DNA of 64,000 bases from Boletus sp. NGJ (Eukaryota; Basidiomycota; Agaricomycetes; Boletales; Boletaceae). Positions 44,095-55,288 of the stretch are shown one piece after another. Every line of letters begins with the position of its first letter. Position 1 is the first letter of the stretch. The DNA is taken from assembly GCA_019096195.1 (NCBI GenBank), contig JAGTXK010000275.1:186001-250000 (forward strand), in the 5' to 3' direction. The notes below the pieces were generated by a model, which had not been told where the DNA came from, did not search any database, and was given only the letters and a program-made list of their open reading frames with translations. The translations under genes and the position numbers were made by a program.

Positions 44095-44862
44095 TCATTC
44101 CCCGATATCCTCATTCCAGTCCTGCATTTGCGTAGAGAGTGTCACGACTGTAGATTGCATGCAAATAGAACCTTGCGATCGGCTTACCTCTGGGTTCTCC
44201 CTGATGTACCGCGCCATGAGCTGTTTACACTCCGGATCGTCCAACACGACGACCTCGACGCCGTTTCTCTTGAGCAGCTGTTCGCCCCCTACCCAGTTCA
44301 CGTTCTCCCCGACGACGACGCGGGGTATTTTGTAGAGCAAGATGGCGCCAGTACACATGATACAGGGGCTGTCATGATCATGTCACAAGGCAATGGCTAG
44401 TAAGACCACACGAAACGACGACAAATCGTTCCCCTCCGCACCTCAAAGTCGTGTACTACATGAACCCCAAATGCATTGCACCAGCTCGTCAGTTCATGCC
44501 CGTACACTTGGGAGTGGAAAATTGGAGGGGGGGAGGGTGGGAAGAGATCCCCAACTTACCATGGTCGAGTTTTTGTAGATGGCCGCCTTTTGCCGGCCCG
44601 CGTCTTCGAGGGCAGCGATCTCCGCGTGCAACGTCGGCGACGACTCCTGAATCCGCAGGTTGTGAGCGCACCCGAGGACGGCTGCGTCGGCGACGTCGCG
44701 GGAGGTACCGTGGTACACGAGCGCAGCGCCGATAGGGATCCCGCCTTCTTGATAGCTCTTGCGTGCCTTGGCGAGCGCGCTCGCGAGTCCGAGAGCGTCG
44801 AGGCTGCAGTTGTTGTTCACGGCGGGGGTTGGGGCGGGGCTCGGTTTGAATTGGCAAAGCAT
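44095..44862 (-). CDS. FCY1: Cytosine deaminase
   Basis: Converts cytosine to uracil in pyrimidine salvage; cytosolic zinc enzyme. The zinc site is complete: LHAEIAALEDAGR gives His and the catalytic Glu, and SPCIMCTGAIL gives the two Cys. Flanking blocks are GGIPIGAALV, GCAHNLRIQESSPT, IPRVVVGENVNW and GVEVVVLDDPECK, and the end is DWNEDIGE. The join between STM and SPC needs a 14-base micro-exon (44442-44455, encoding YTTL plus two bases) between two GT-AG introns. The last intron keeps the frame between ENPE and DWNED. The gene is intact. A decayed second copy lies at 54721-55170. Confidence 0.93.
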
Positions 44863-45099
44863 GCTGGAATGACTTCAAGTTAGTAGTGAGCGAACGAAGT
44901 GCACTTGTCTTGTTCGGGACATTCGTAGTATCCCATGATATGAGTCCGTTATCGGATTTCTCATCTGTTCCGATCTACCATGTGACTAGGCTTATCCCGC
45001 TCTCGCGAAAACGGTCGCATGGACGCAAAACATCTACAGTTGACCATCAGTCAGGACGAGTCCGGAGATATTCGACAGTACTTAGATAGCATCCAAGGA
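44863..45099. other. Upstream region of the cytosine deaminase
   Basis: No gene seen. This should hold the FCY1 promoter. Confidence 0.5.
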
Positions 45100-45190
45100 G
45101 CAACACAGCAGTTACAAAGCAAGACAACGAACGAGGTATAAAAATTACTAGGCACCGAGATGTATATAAAGAATCCGTTGATCAAACGGT
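45100..45190 (-). pseudogene. Remnant of a TPR-CHAT gene 3' end
   Basis: Nearly identical to 55194-55288. On the minus strand it still encodes FDQRILYIHLGA followed by a stop, the exact C-terminus of the TPR-CHAT gene at 55246. No other CHAT sequence is present next to it, so it is a tail left by a duplication. Confidence 0.8.
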
Positions 45191-45265
45191 GCTAGTTGTA
45201 TCTGCTAATGATTGGGTCTTGACACTGTGTCACCTCGTCGTCATGCACCTCTACTGTATCGCTAG

Positions 45266-46276
45266 TTACCATCTCTGTGTGAGTCGTGGTCTCGAAGTCT
45301 GAAAAAAGGATGTCCTCGCACCGGATGAACTAAAGCTGTCGACGAGCGTTTCCGGGGTAGGAGGCGGGGATGGTGCCGGGAGCGCAATACCGTGATCGGC
45401 GGGATGGTCCAGCTGAGCGACCGATGAGCTTGCGTTAAGTAATATAAACGTTATCGTCGAAAGGTATTTCCACGGCTGCCGGTGAGGGTGGAAACGCAAC
45501 GGATGAATTCCGCGAAGAGCCGTGGTTTGAAGTGTAAGAAGTAACTGAACCCGAATCGGTTGATTCTGTCTCGGGTATGATCGGCTCTTCTAGCCAAGGA
45601 AGGGTAGCAGCGAGTGGGGAGGATCGGGGTATGTGTGAGTCGAATCATAGAACGACTCGAAGTCGCGATGCGACCAGGCTGTGAGGGAGTAACACTGCCA
45701 TTAGTGTAATCAGAGTATTGCGAAGAAACCGCCGAGCTTGCATTGGTCGACTTCTGTGCGAAGGCGAATGCATTGCCGTTCGATGCCTCATAGTAGTGAA
45801 GGGGAACCAGGTGGGCAGAAAGCCTTTTGTCAAAGGGTAGTTCCGCGGGTCCGGGGGCAAAGGCATCGTACGAACCTTCCGACTCGGAGTTGTAAGAGCT
45901 CAGGCCGGCAGTCCAGTATGCAACTGGATCCGAATCGGTCGATTCTGCTTCGGGTCTACTTGGGCTCGACGTTGTGGGGCGGCTCGGGATAGTAGAATGA
46001 ATTTTTACGCAACGCCGTGGCAGGACTATTCTGGAGTATCGGGAATACCAATGTAGAAACACCATGATGGGTGTAGTTGCTCTGCGATGCGACCGACGAG
46101 TTTGCGTCAATCAAGTTCGCGGCCAGCTTGAGGTCATATGGATTGTTATTCGATACCTCGCCATAACGGGCGTCCGGTGATAGCAGTGATTGTTGTCCAA
46201 GGGCTGTACCATGGATATCAAGGTGGAGAGGTAACGGCAGGCGGAGCTGTAATTGGAGGAGTAAGATACACCACAA
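45266..46276 (-). pseudogene. Unrecognised decayed gene with an internal tandem repeat
   Basis: Minus-strand frames of Ser/Asn/Thr-rich protein (ASNGNAFAFAQKSTNASSAV, then NNNPYDLKLAANLIDANSSV) appear twice about 380 bp apart. So does a block GATCCGAATCGGTCGATTCTG (45929) / GACCCGAATCGGTTGATTCTG (45549). The two halves look like diverged copies of one unit. No start or domain is recognised. The composition resembles the C-terminal part of the nearby C2H2 proteins, but no zinc finger is seen. Confidence 0.35.
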
Positions 46277-46334
46277 TTGCTCGAAATTTTTTTTTTTGGG
46301 AGGAACGGGGAACCGGAGCTGTAACTTGTAAGGT

Positions 46335-46388
46335 GACGATCCACCTGAGAAAGTCTTGGGTCACCCAAGATTTCTCAGGTGGATCGTC
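46335..46388. repeat. Near-perfect hairpin, 27-bp arms without a loop
   Basis: The left arm begins GACGATCCACCTGAGAAA and the right arm is its reverse complement. The outer 18 bases pair perfectly, with one offset base further in. No gene covers it. Confidence 0.85.
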
Positions 46389-46493
46389 GGGCAAGTTGGA
46401 CGCGCCTTTGACGTTCCAAGTAGCGACAAGCTAGTTATATGAGCAACGATAAGATCGGCGTGCCAGTTCGACACTCGCCGTGTCACTATGAAA

Positions 46494-46556
46494 CCCTGAC
46501 GTACTTCTTGGGGTCTTTATGTTGAATACATATGAACCCCTCAAAGTACGTCAGGG
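46494..46556. repeat. Second inverted repeat with 20-bp arms
   Basis: CCCTGACGTACTT...GGGG on the left pairs with CCCCTCAAAGTACGTCAGGG on the right around a loop of about 22 bases. It lies 105 bases after the first hairpin. Confidence 0.8.
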
Positions 46557-47686
46557 AAATGGATCGGTCGGCCTGAGCTCCGATGAAGTAAAGCGGAGAA
46601 CGGACTGACGAGTTCCCAGATACGTGTATAGGAGGGGTTGGGTATTCTAAGAGAATAATTAGAGGACTGCGAGATGACGAAGTTCGACATACTGTGCATC
46701 GGGATCGAATCTTGGAGACAGGGCGTAAACGCATCCGGAATTGTCCCTGCTCTACTACGCACAAAGCAGAGCAAGGGGCGTCACACTGCCCGAGTCATCT
46801 GCACAAGACGCCGACCAGATGTCACGGCAAATATCGGGGTGGACGTTCACTTTTGGGAGAAACAATGGGTGTGGATGTTAGAAAAAAGGGATGCACGAGA
46901 TCAAGTGCATCACGGCGGTGATGCTGCAACTCGGATAGCTACAGTGCGCTTTGGCATCAAACCGCCGATCTCTGTGACTTGTGTGGACGACTCGGAGTAC
47001 TATATATGTGGCGGTGCATTACGGCACACAGTTGGCAAATCCGGTTCGCGTCGTTCGGGGAAGCCTTTCAAGTTCAAGTTCATCGTCAGACTATCGTCCT
47101 TTGTCAAGTCTCTCGGCTCTGCCCACGGGATATTAGTAGCTGTGAATGTGAGCCAACTGGATTACTGCGCCGGATTTCGTTGTCTGACATCGTCGTACCA
47201 TGGAGAACCAGCATCCTAGGTTGGCTAATACGAAATACTAGTCCAGCTACTACAGTAACGGGTATTAGGTATGTGCAACCCCAGAGATGCATTCTCATGT
47301 ATCGATGGTGCTTTACCAGGACCTCGAACTTTCCCGGCAACTTGAATGTGGATACTGAGTACTGAGCCACCGTCCCAACACCGAATAAACGAGCGTACTT
47401 TCCACCTCCCGAATTTGCATCCCTTGTGCATTTCACATCTCGGATATATGCCGCTTTGCCCTGTGCTAATGTCCACTGCTTTGTGTGCGCACTTCTCCTT
47501 TTCAACCTCTTTCGAGCTTGACAAAAGCAGATCAGCTTGAAAGAAATCTCCACAGTTTGACGTCATGCGTATAAATCCCAGTATCTTGGGGCAATATCTA
47601 AACCTCCATCTGGCTACTGGAACCCAGTCTTTCATACTTCCTTCTCACGGCTGGGTTCCGACTTCACGAACACGACAATCGTAGAT
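46557..47686. other. No convincing gene
   Basis: A 181-codon plus-strand ORF (46674-47219) has no recognisable motif and overlaps a 149-codon ORF on the other strand. It is left unnamed. The rest should include the promoter of the C2H2 gene. Confidence 0.4.
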
Positions 47687-48941
47687 ATGGGAAAGGTATG
47701 TTTTCCACTCGTCTCATCGTATACGGAATTAATCGACTTCTTGTAGACCTTCTCCTGTACGTTCGAGGGCTGCGACCAAGTCTTCCCGCGAGAGTTCCAA
47801 CTGAAGAAGCACAAGGCCAGTCACGACGACCCCGGCAGGTACGTGCAAGTATCTTGGTGATATGGCCAGTGTCAAACTTGACGACTATCGATAGTTTACA
47901 CCACTGTCCGTATTGTGAATTCTTTACTCTCGATCCAAGGAATCTCGAAGTCCACATCGCCAAACAGTAAGTCTATCCTTCCCTAATGTTTTCACTCAAT
48001 GTTCACTTCGTTCATCCAGCACCGGCGAGAAGAATTATGCATGCCCTGATACGATCAAAGTATCCGAGCTTTCTGGGTCTGTAGTCGAAGAACGCTGCAA
48101 GTACCGGACGAACGACCGGTCTTTGCTGACGAAACACCGCAGAAAAGTCCATAAATACGTACCGCGCCGGCGTGCGTCCCCTCAGCGTGATATGGCCATC
48201 ACCTTCATCCCCTACACAGTACCATCATCCGCCGCCACCGAAAATACGACTTCTGATGTCACCAACTCGAAGCCAAGGCGGACCAAAAAACGGAATGCCA
48301 CTACGAAGCGTTCGAAATCTTCCCGTACGCATGTAGCTGGCGAAACCGACGATTCCACCAACGTTAAGCACGAGGAGCTCGACAGTTCATTCCCTGCTAT
48401 TTTGCAGGAGGGTGTCGACGAACATGGACGGATGGCCCATGTCGAGTCGCCGGACGTGACTGGTTCCAGTTCTATCGGTTCCAGCAGCGCCGTCTCACTC
48501 ATTCCCAACGAACACGCTTTACTGGGCGTATATAGACAGCAAGCCTATGTAGGGTCGCCGGACACGACTAGCACACTTTCTGCAGGTTCTGGCGATACTA
48601 CATCGGTCGTCCCCAACGAAGGCATTTCCTTGGACACCCATGGGCAGTCGTTCGATGTGTCCACATCGTACGCAGGCGGATCCAGCAGTAATCACACGCT
48701 GGTCGCTCCCAACCAAGACGTTTCTGCGGGAGGTCTTTCCAATCCACCTACAGATTATGACTGGTCGTGGTTGTACACAGATGGTTTTGCTGGGTCGTCC
48801 ACGTCAAACTTCCAGACGGATACCTATGCCACAGGTGGTTTCCAGATGATGACCGGTCATGACAGACCCGGTATAACGGCTTGGGATGCATCTACCTGGG
48901 ATTACTTCTGGGGGGGATACAACTCACATACTTACATTTGA
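47687..48941 (+). CDS. C2H2 zinc finger protein, copy A
   Basis: A probable DNA-binding regulator. Exon 1 codes only MGK. Exon 2 gives a finger TFSCTFEGCDQVFPREFQLK with KHKASH. Exon 3 gives LHHCPYCEFFTLDPRNLEVH with IAKH, and exon 4 TGEKNYACPDT. The third finger is unusual: 17 residues separate its two Cys (CPDTIKV...EERC) before the normal KYRTNDRSLLTKHRRKVH half. The rest is a long Ser/Thr-rich, acidic tail with repeated VGSPDTT- and VVPNE-like blocks and a Trp/Tyr-rich end, which could be an activation region. Introns have GT-AG ends. The paralogue at 51335-52380 has the same exon plan and the same odd finger. Confidence 0.82.
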
Positions 48942-49165
48942 TCTTGTTGCCGAAAAACGTTATCTTCCCAGTCTATTACGATGTCGTGTGTTCATTCTTC
49001 CTATGTATCCCACCCTCACCCAAAAGCTACGATTCCACACACGTTTATACCTATAGCTTGAGGAAAAAAGTCTATTAAACACCTGCCTGGCTTTTCGCTC
49101 GATTTATCCAAGTCAATCAAACTCGAATTCCCTCGTGATTTTCCGTTACGCCAGGAAAGCCAAAC

Positions 49166-49475
49166 AATGAGCTGTGAGTCGATAATATAGATCCACTCAC
49201 CTCACACTTTATGACTCTTGCTTTCACAAGTCATGTTCAAAGGATACGTCGAGTCATGGAAAAGCAGGCGGCTCAGCGAGGACTTCAAACGGCCTATGGA
49301 TTACTTTCGTTTCAACCGGGTGGCACTACAGAGCACACCTACATTGTAGCCGGTCAGACCCCGCGCCAATGAGCATACTAATGAACGAGACGATTTCGTC
49401 CGCTCAACACACCACGAGTGGTATCTTTGTGCTCGATGGATGACCCGCATCGAAGAATGCAAATCAGCCGTCTGA
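49166..49475 (+). pseudogene. Fragment of an unidentified gene
   Basis: A plus-strand frame reads FKGYVESWKSRRLSEDFKRP and, after a stop, ANEHTNERDDFVRSTHHEWY and RWMTRIEECKSA. The composition is protein-like and ends at a possible GT donor. I do not recognise the family. Confidence 0.3.
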
Positions 49476-50539
49476 GTGTATACAACAGACCTCGTGAGTC
49501 CGAAAGCTCACGAGGGAAAGCTATATCCACCCATCAGCTCGATCTGGTCGAGTCAACTAGAGCCTAGAGGAATCTACGCACGCCGCACGCGTCGACCTCG
49601 AAGATGGGCCCCTTCGGACATTGACATTATCTGCCCCTGTATTTCCAATGATACTCACCTTCATCTTCGTCCGTTCACCTTGTGTGTCCCGGGGCCCTCG
49701 GTTTATATCGGTGTACATTCTACCATTCCGATGGTTTAGCTCTGTATACTCAAAACGTGCGATTGTGACGAACGGCAAGGACGAGTGGCGCGCAGAGAAT
49801 AGCACTGAATGTCTTGTTCAATTCTTCTATTCATATGTCTGGTATTTCTCTTGAAATGTGACTGTAAGACTTTGTATGTGACTCGTACTCTTCGAGGAGC
49901 TGTCAAGTTCCCAGTTGAAAGAGAAATAACTAAACATCATGTGGCACGTACCGTATTCGCCTTGGCATAGCTCCCTCAGGCTTGTAGAAGCCTATGCGGT
50001 ACTCACTCCGACGAGGGGCAGTCATTCTGTGCATTATACCAACTCTGATTTGATCGGCTGCCGGGTGTGCTCTGTCAATACGACCATTGAGAGAACGAGT
50101 TGTATCCTCCACCATTAATCTTGTCTCAAAAACCCCATGAAGAAATGCACAAGCACGGTTGAGGGATTCTAACTTTCAGTATCGCAAGGCTAAAAGAAGA
50201 AGCACCTCGTGATCACGATTCACCAGGGATAGCCTGGCGAGGGAAATCTTTAGATGTTACTCTCTGTGTGCAATAATACCACCTAGATATCACTGTCTCG
50301 GAAGACTGAGTAATGGCAGTGTACTTTGCATGATAATCATCCACTATTGGAGAAGGTTGAGGGGCGGTAGGATGTTGTGGGGACGTGGACATTGAGTCTG
50401 GAAATACGGGCGAGCAAGACAAATAGAGCTTCTTCGACTCTCCTTGTAGTTCGCGGTCCAAAATGGCCAGGCAGCTGTGAAGCATAGGAGACGGATATAA
50501 GCATTGGCAACAAAATAGATACGTCAGAGACACCCAAGA
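49476..50539. other. No convincing gene
   Basis: Short ORFs on both strands (for example 50213-50533 minus) without motifs. They may belong to the decayed locus that follows. Confidence 0.35.
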
Positions 50540-51140
50540 TGCTGTGTGAGGGTCAGGCTGCTTTTCGTATTGATATGCATAGAACGTACGTGTTCGCTTT
50601 GGAGCTTGGAGTAGTCTATCATGTAACGTTCAAGCAAAGGTCACCGAACTCCATGATTGGGACTTCTTTGCTTCTCCACGCCTCCTCGAGTTTCTGTATC
50701 AAACATGACTTCCTGTCGGCCCACTTGGGATCTTACCACCACACGTTGTACCGCGCATTCAAGAGACCTAACTTTCCATCGGGATGCTCCACAGCCAACT
50801 CGAGAAGAATCTTATAGTTTCCTCTTGCGAATTCGTCAGCCGTCGTTGACTAGTTTGTCGAGAGGGCGTTCTTTAACCATGTCGAATAGTAGTGGACAGG
50901 GTCAAACTCACGGAAATCCCGGCGTACTCTTGCCACTTAGGCTCTGGACAACCCATTGATGTGTATCGCTCCAGGCGACCTTGCAGGCATAGACGGCCAG
51001 TTTTCGCCAGAGTCGTCCGCCCGGCCATGCTTCCAGTCCCGAACGTGTTCGAATCCTCGCTAAGCAGATAGCGACCATATCTGCTGGTCAGTAACTTACT
51101 AGTGGCCGCAGTCGAGCCCAGCGAGTCGTCGATCCTCAAC
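50540..51140 (-). pseudogene. Decayed unidentified gene
   Basis: Minus-strand text reads like true protein: NYKILLELAVEHPDGKLGLL, NARYNVWW, then after a stop DPKWADRKSCLIQKLEEAWR and EVPIMEFGDLCLNV. Upstream another frame has WRKLAVYACKVAWSDTHQWV. Frames change and stops intervene, so the locus is likely broken. The family is not recognised. Confidence 0.4.
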
Positions 51141-51334
51141 GTTTGATCTGATGCAATTTAAAGCAAGGTGAGCGAGAATTTATAAATATTAGGAATGGAT
51201 ACATGATGAGAACGTGAAGGAATTTAAAACGAGCGGGAGTAGGATGACGGGAAGAATGTTAAGTGACGAGGTCCAGAATTAGATAGATGCAAATGCAAGG
51301 GAGAAAGAGAATCGATGCATGACAGCCCAAGCGC

Positions 51335-52380
51335 TCATGCATCAAGCACGTACAGCTCCTTGTGAGTCTCCAACACAGACTGGTCCCAACCCTCGATCCC
51401 GGCTTCAACCATCCATTCGGGGCAAAGACATGCTTCCCGGCCGGTCTGCAAGTCGTGACTAGCCGGAGATGGGAAGGCCGCGTGGAGAGGTTCTGGGAGA
51501 TACCTCACTCCAGTCACATCGGGCATGGTGTAGCCCATCTCGTACTTCGCCATCCAACCAGAATGCAACGAAGGGTCGTAAAGGGTGGTTACATCTATTT
51601 CCTCGTCGGGAACAACCAGCGTTAAGCTACCGGACATGTCAGAGGCGTTTCCCCAAAGAAAGGGGCAGGAATCTTCTTGTGACTGGGCGGAAGTGGACGT
51701 ATAGCCAGCGCCACTACTGGCAGGGTTGGCCAAGCGGGACACATGAGCCGGCTTGCGAGACAGAACTGGGGCAGGGCGCTGGTAAGGCCGACGGCGTTGA
51801 GCAACATTTCCGTCCTGCTTTTGCCTAGGCTTGCGAGGCTTGCGAGGAGCAGCAGGAGCAGCCTTTGAGCGCCGACAGCGGTTGGGTGGTGGTATATAGT
51901 CGTGGACCTTCTTCCGGTGCCTCGTCAGAGCTGCGGGGTCGTTCGTTTTGTACTCGCAGCGCTCTTCACTGGCTGGTGACCCGGCAGAACCAATGGAGTT
52001 GACCATCTGAGGACAATGGTGGATCTTCTCGCCGGTGCTGAAGGGGAACGAAGTAAACATCCCGGTGTTGTGTAAATATGTCGTGAAATGGTAGGCTCAC
52101 TGTTTCGCGACGTGGATCACAAGATTCTTCCTTTGAAGGGTGAAAAAGTTGCATTGCGTGCAATTATATACACTATGGATAATCGTTTCAGTTAGACGGT
52201 AGTCAGTCACCAAGATACCCGCACACACCTGCTGGGGTCGTCATGAGCGGCTTTGTGCTTTTTCAGCTCATAAGCTTTCGAGAAGATCCCACCACAGTTG
52301 GGAATTGTGCAGGAGTAAGTCTAGCAGAAATTGATCAGTTCCAAGTTCGATGAGGTAGGCTGGGAACGTACCTTGCCCAT
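51335..52380 (-). CDS. C2H2 zinc finger protein, copy B
   Basis: Paralogue of copy A in opposite orientation. Exon 1 again codes MGK. Exon 2 gives TYSCTIPNCGGIFSKAYELK with KHKAAH, exon 3 NCTQCNFFTLQRKNLVIHVA, and exon 4 TGEKIHHCPQM. The third finger has 18 residues between its Cys pair (CPQMVNS...EERC) before EYKTNDPAALTRHRKKVH. The linker after it is basic (RKPRKPRQKQ) and the C-terminal half is Ser/Pro-rich, unlike copy A, ending ETHKELYVLDA. The shared exon plan shows the two arose by duplication with inversion; the tails have diverged much more than the fingers. Confidence 0.8.
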
Positions 52381-54111
52381 GATTTACAGATGAATCCGAT
52401 GTACTTGAAGTGTGAACAGGTATAGGCAGAGAGGTGTTGGGTATATCAAGAGAATGACCAGATTCTCGCAGATGATGGGAAATGCGTTGAGTGAAGGGAT
52501 TATACCAACCTGTCGCATTTATAACTTTCGTGTCCCCCATTGTCAGATGGTGTGGACATATTGTGGACGTGTCTTTGACTTCTCGCGTCTTTTGTCCAGT
52601 CCGACATCAGCTCAAAGCGGGGGCACGTACTTTGCGGAATTGGCACAGACGATCAAAGCGTCACAAAAGACATGACGGTGGACTTTCATTTTACATCTTT
52701 TCCGCACGTTGACAAAGCAAGCCTCTCGGTTATGACGACTGATGTTCCTAGACCACAGTGTATTCGACGATGTACTCACCCGACTCTCGGCGAGAGGGAC
52801 ACTGTGTATTCGAAGTGGTTGATCAATGTTAGCCTCTGAAGAGCAGGAAATACGAGCCTTCGTGAGGGTAACCGCATCTCTCTTCTCTATATTTCTCGAT
52901 GGACACGAAGGCTGGAATCGTCCGGATGGTACCTTCGATGGTGCCAAAGCGTCACGTGGTTGAATTGCTGTGTTGATTACCTGATTCCCACTGTACTAAT
53001 TACTAAAGTTGAGCTCGTGTTGTTTACTTTACAACAACTCTACATTGACACCCGCATCGACCACAACTGTAGCGGCAGACCCAAGACCTACTGTAGTGGA
53101 TTAGTTGGGAGCGCAGCTTCTCGTCTTCTCGATCACGCAGTGACCGACCCAATCGTTCATGGCAGTTCACATCAGTGATGATAGTCAGTTTTCATAACAT
53201 TCTGTGGCACCGAATCGTTACCAACTTGTTAAGCCAGAATGGACATCTCGGTCGTAGCTGAGTATCTTCGAGCTAGGGCAACGACGCCTGGAAACACTCC
53301 GAATGCATTGCTGAACGGGGATCCGGTGGACTCGCTATGGCCAGAGCGTGGATAGTCAAGCATCCCTAGATCACTGGTCGCCAGTACATGAAACCCCGAA
53401 GTGATTTATAGGGTGAACGAGTTACGCAGAGTGTGGGCTCAACATTAAGCGCTAAGCCCGGGCCTCTCAACGATTCTGATATGAATGACACTACCTAGTT
53501 GGATCCTCCCCCTTCTCCAAGATCTCTCCTCTCAGCTAGCTCCGTGTCCAACCTGGGTCAGGACACTCGCATCTAAGATGTTGACTGGGGAATATATCAT
53601 ATCGGACCTCTGCCCGCAGACCCAAAGGTGATCTGCAGTCTCCGGGGACGTCATGTCAATTGCATGGCTCTTTTGATCTCATTCAGATGACCACGCCACG
53701 CTGACATCTCTCGATAATACGTGGATGATAATCATGAGTACGTCACCTCGATCAACTGGAAATTAGTGAGGAAAAGCTGATATGACGAGCTTGACCTTGT
53801 AACGCAATCATGATGACAAGAAGTGGAAGGCAGTGGTCAGCCTTGGATCAATCAGTGTCATTCGTGATGGGCGAAGCGGACTAGACGCCGAGCTTCAGAA
53901 TCAAAGTGTTTCAGGCAAAGCACATTATTGCCGGCCATCGGATGGCTTACTACAACGTGCCTGAGGACTTGGTGAGCATATCGGATACGATTGTCATACA
54001 ACCTACATAACACAAGATGAATATAGAGGCTCGTGCTGGTGCAAATAGCTCGTGGTAGGATACCCTAAGAACCATGCATTTTTTGTTCTGAAGGAAAGCT
54101 GTGATATCGAT
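52381..54111. other. Intergenic, no gene seen
   Basis: Upstream region of C2H2 copy B, then about 1.3 kb with no ORF of note and no repeat that I could find. Confidence 0.5.
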
Positions 54112-54720
54112 ATCAGTGTTTCAAATACCACATGCTCCTTGCTCGGCATATCAAATCCACCTGCCTAACTCTCATCGCCGTTTATCCATAAGGAGAGGAC
54201 ACCCTCGTATCAGGTTCCATTCCCGGAGATACATACCCTCGATCTCTTCGACGAATCAATACGCTTATCGACCTATTTGCTCGACCAGATGCGAAAAACG
54301 ACATCTGGGAGAGGATGGAAGCTACCGAGTCGTAATGCTGACGACTATCCACGAACAATGAGACTAGCGAAGACATGGCGGAGGAGGTGGGCACGATGCG
54401 AGGCTGTGGCAATGGTGTAATTTCCGGGGAACACGTTGCCCTGGAGTTTATTGAAATCGGTCAGAAAATGAGACACGGAAAGTCAGGTGCGAAACTATGT
54501 ACCATTTCCTTACACTCATACGACGATGCGTGAAAGGGACCAGTCGACGCGTGCAACTGGCGATGTTGTGACAGTACACCAGCAATCGATGACTAGAAGC
54601 GAATATCGCAGCAGTTGGTCAAAGGTATGCGACCCAAGGAGCGTCGAAGGAGCGTCGTTCATGGCCGCTTCGGATGGAACAACCATTTGTATGGTGTTGA
54701 CTTGGGATTGCATTAAGTAA
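54112..54720. repeat. Orphan copy of the TPR-CHAT upstream region
   Basis: About 80-85% identical by eye to 57886-58545, which is the upstream flank of the TPR-CHAT gene. Its last 60 bases (54661-54720) also match 59275-59335. Both main copies keep a 76-codon minus-strand ORF that starts MPQPRIVP and ends PDTRVSSPYG. No TPR or CHAT sequence follows it on the minus strand, so the gene once next to it is gone. Confidence 0.75.
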
Positions 54721-55170
54721 AGGTAGAGTGTCACGACTGTAGATTTCACTAGTAATAGAACCTTGCTATTGGCTTACCTCTGGGTTCTTCCGTAGCCCCA
54801 TGAGCTGTTCACACTCCGGATCGTCGAAAACGACAACCTCGATGCAACGACGCCGTTTCTCCTGAGCAGCTCCTCGCCGCCTACCCAGTTCATATTCTCT
54901 CCGATGCGGGGTATCTTGTAGAGCAAGATGACGGGTTGTCACGAGGTAATTGTAAGACCACACGAAAAAGCCCGAAAACGACGACAAACCGTTACCTCCG
55001 CACCTCAAAGAACCCCATATCCATTTTACAAGGTCAGCTCATGCCATGTCCCAGCCCAAACACTTGGGAGCGGAAATCGGGGGGTGGAAAGAGAGATCCC
55101 AGTGTAGATGGCCGCCTTTTGCCGACCCGCGTCTTTTCGAGAACGACCATCCCTACGTACGTGCAACGTT
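54721..55170 (-). pseudogene. Cytosine deaminase pseudogene
   Basis: A truncated copy of the gene at 44095-44862. Matching parts start inside the last intron and cover the block for GVEVVVLDDPEC, the PCxMC exon region, and the start of the intron before it. The coding pieces are shortened by deletions and the zinc-binding exon is damaged. The final exon (DWNEDIGE) and most of the N-terminal exon are absent. Confidence 0.85.
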
Positions 55171-55193
55171 GGCACTGGATATCAGCTAACAGC

Positions 55194-55288
55194 GAGCAAC
55201 ACAGCAGTTACAAAGCAAGACAACGAGCGAGGGGTATAAAAACTACTAGGCACCGAGATGTATATAAAGAATCCGTTGGTCGAACGGT
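55194..55288. repeat. Segment shared with 45100-45190
   Basis: A near-identical 95-bp block covering the last codons of the TPR-CHAT gene and its 3' flank. The same block lies upstream of the intact cytosine deaminase. Confidence 0.85.

Noticed and set aside
46674-47219. A 181-codon plus-strand ORF
   Set aside because: No motif, no clear introns, overlapped by an equally long ORF on the other strand; treated as chance.
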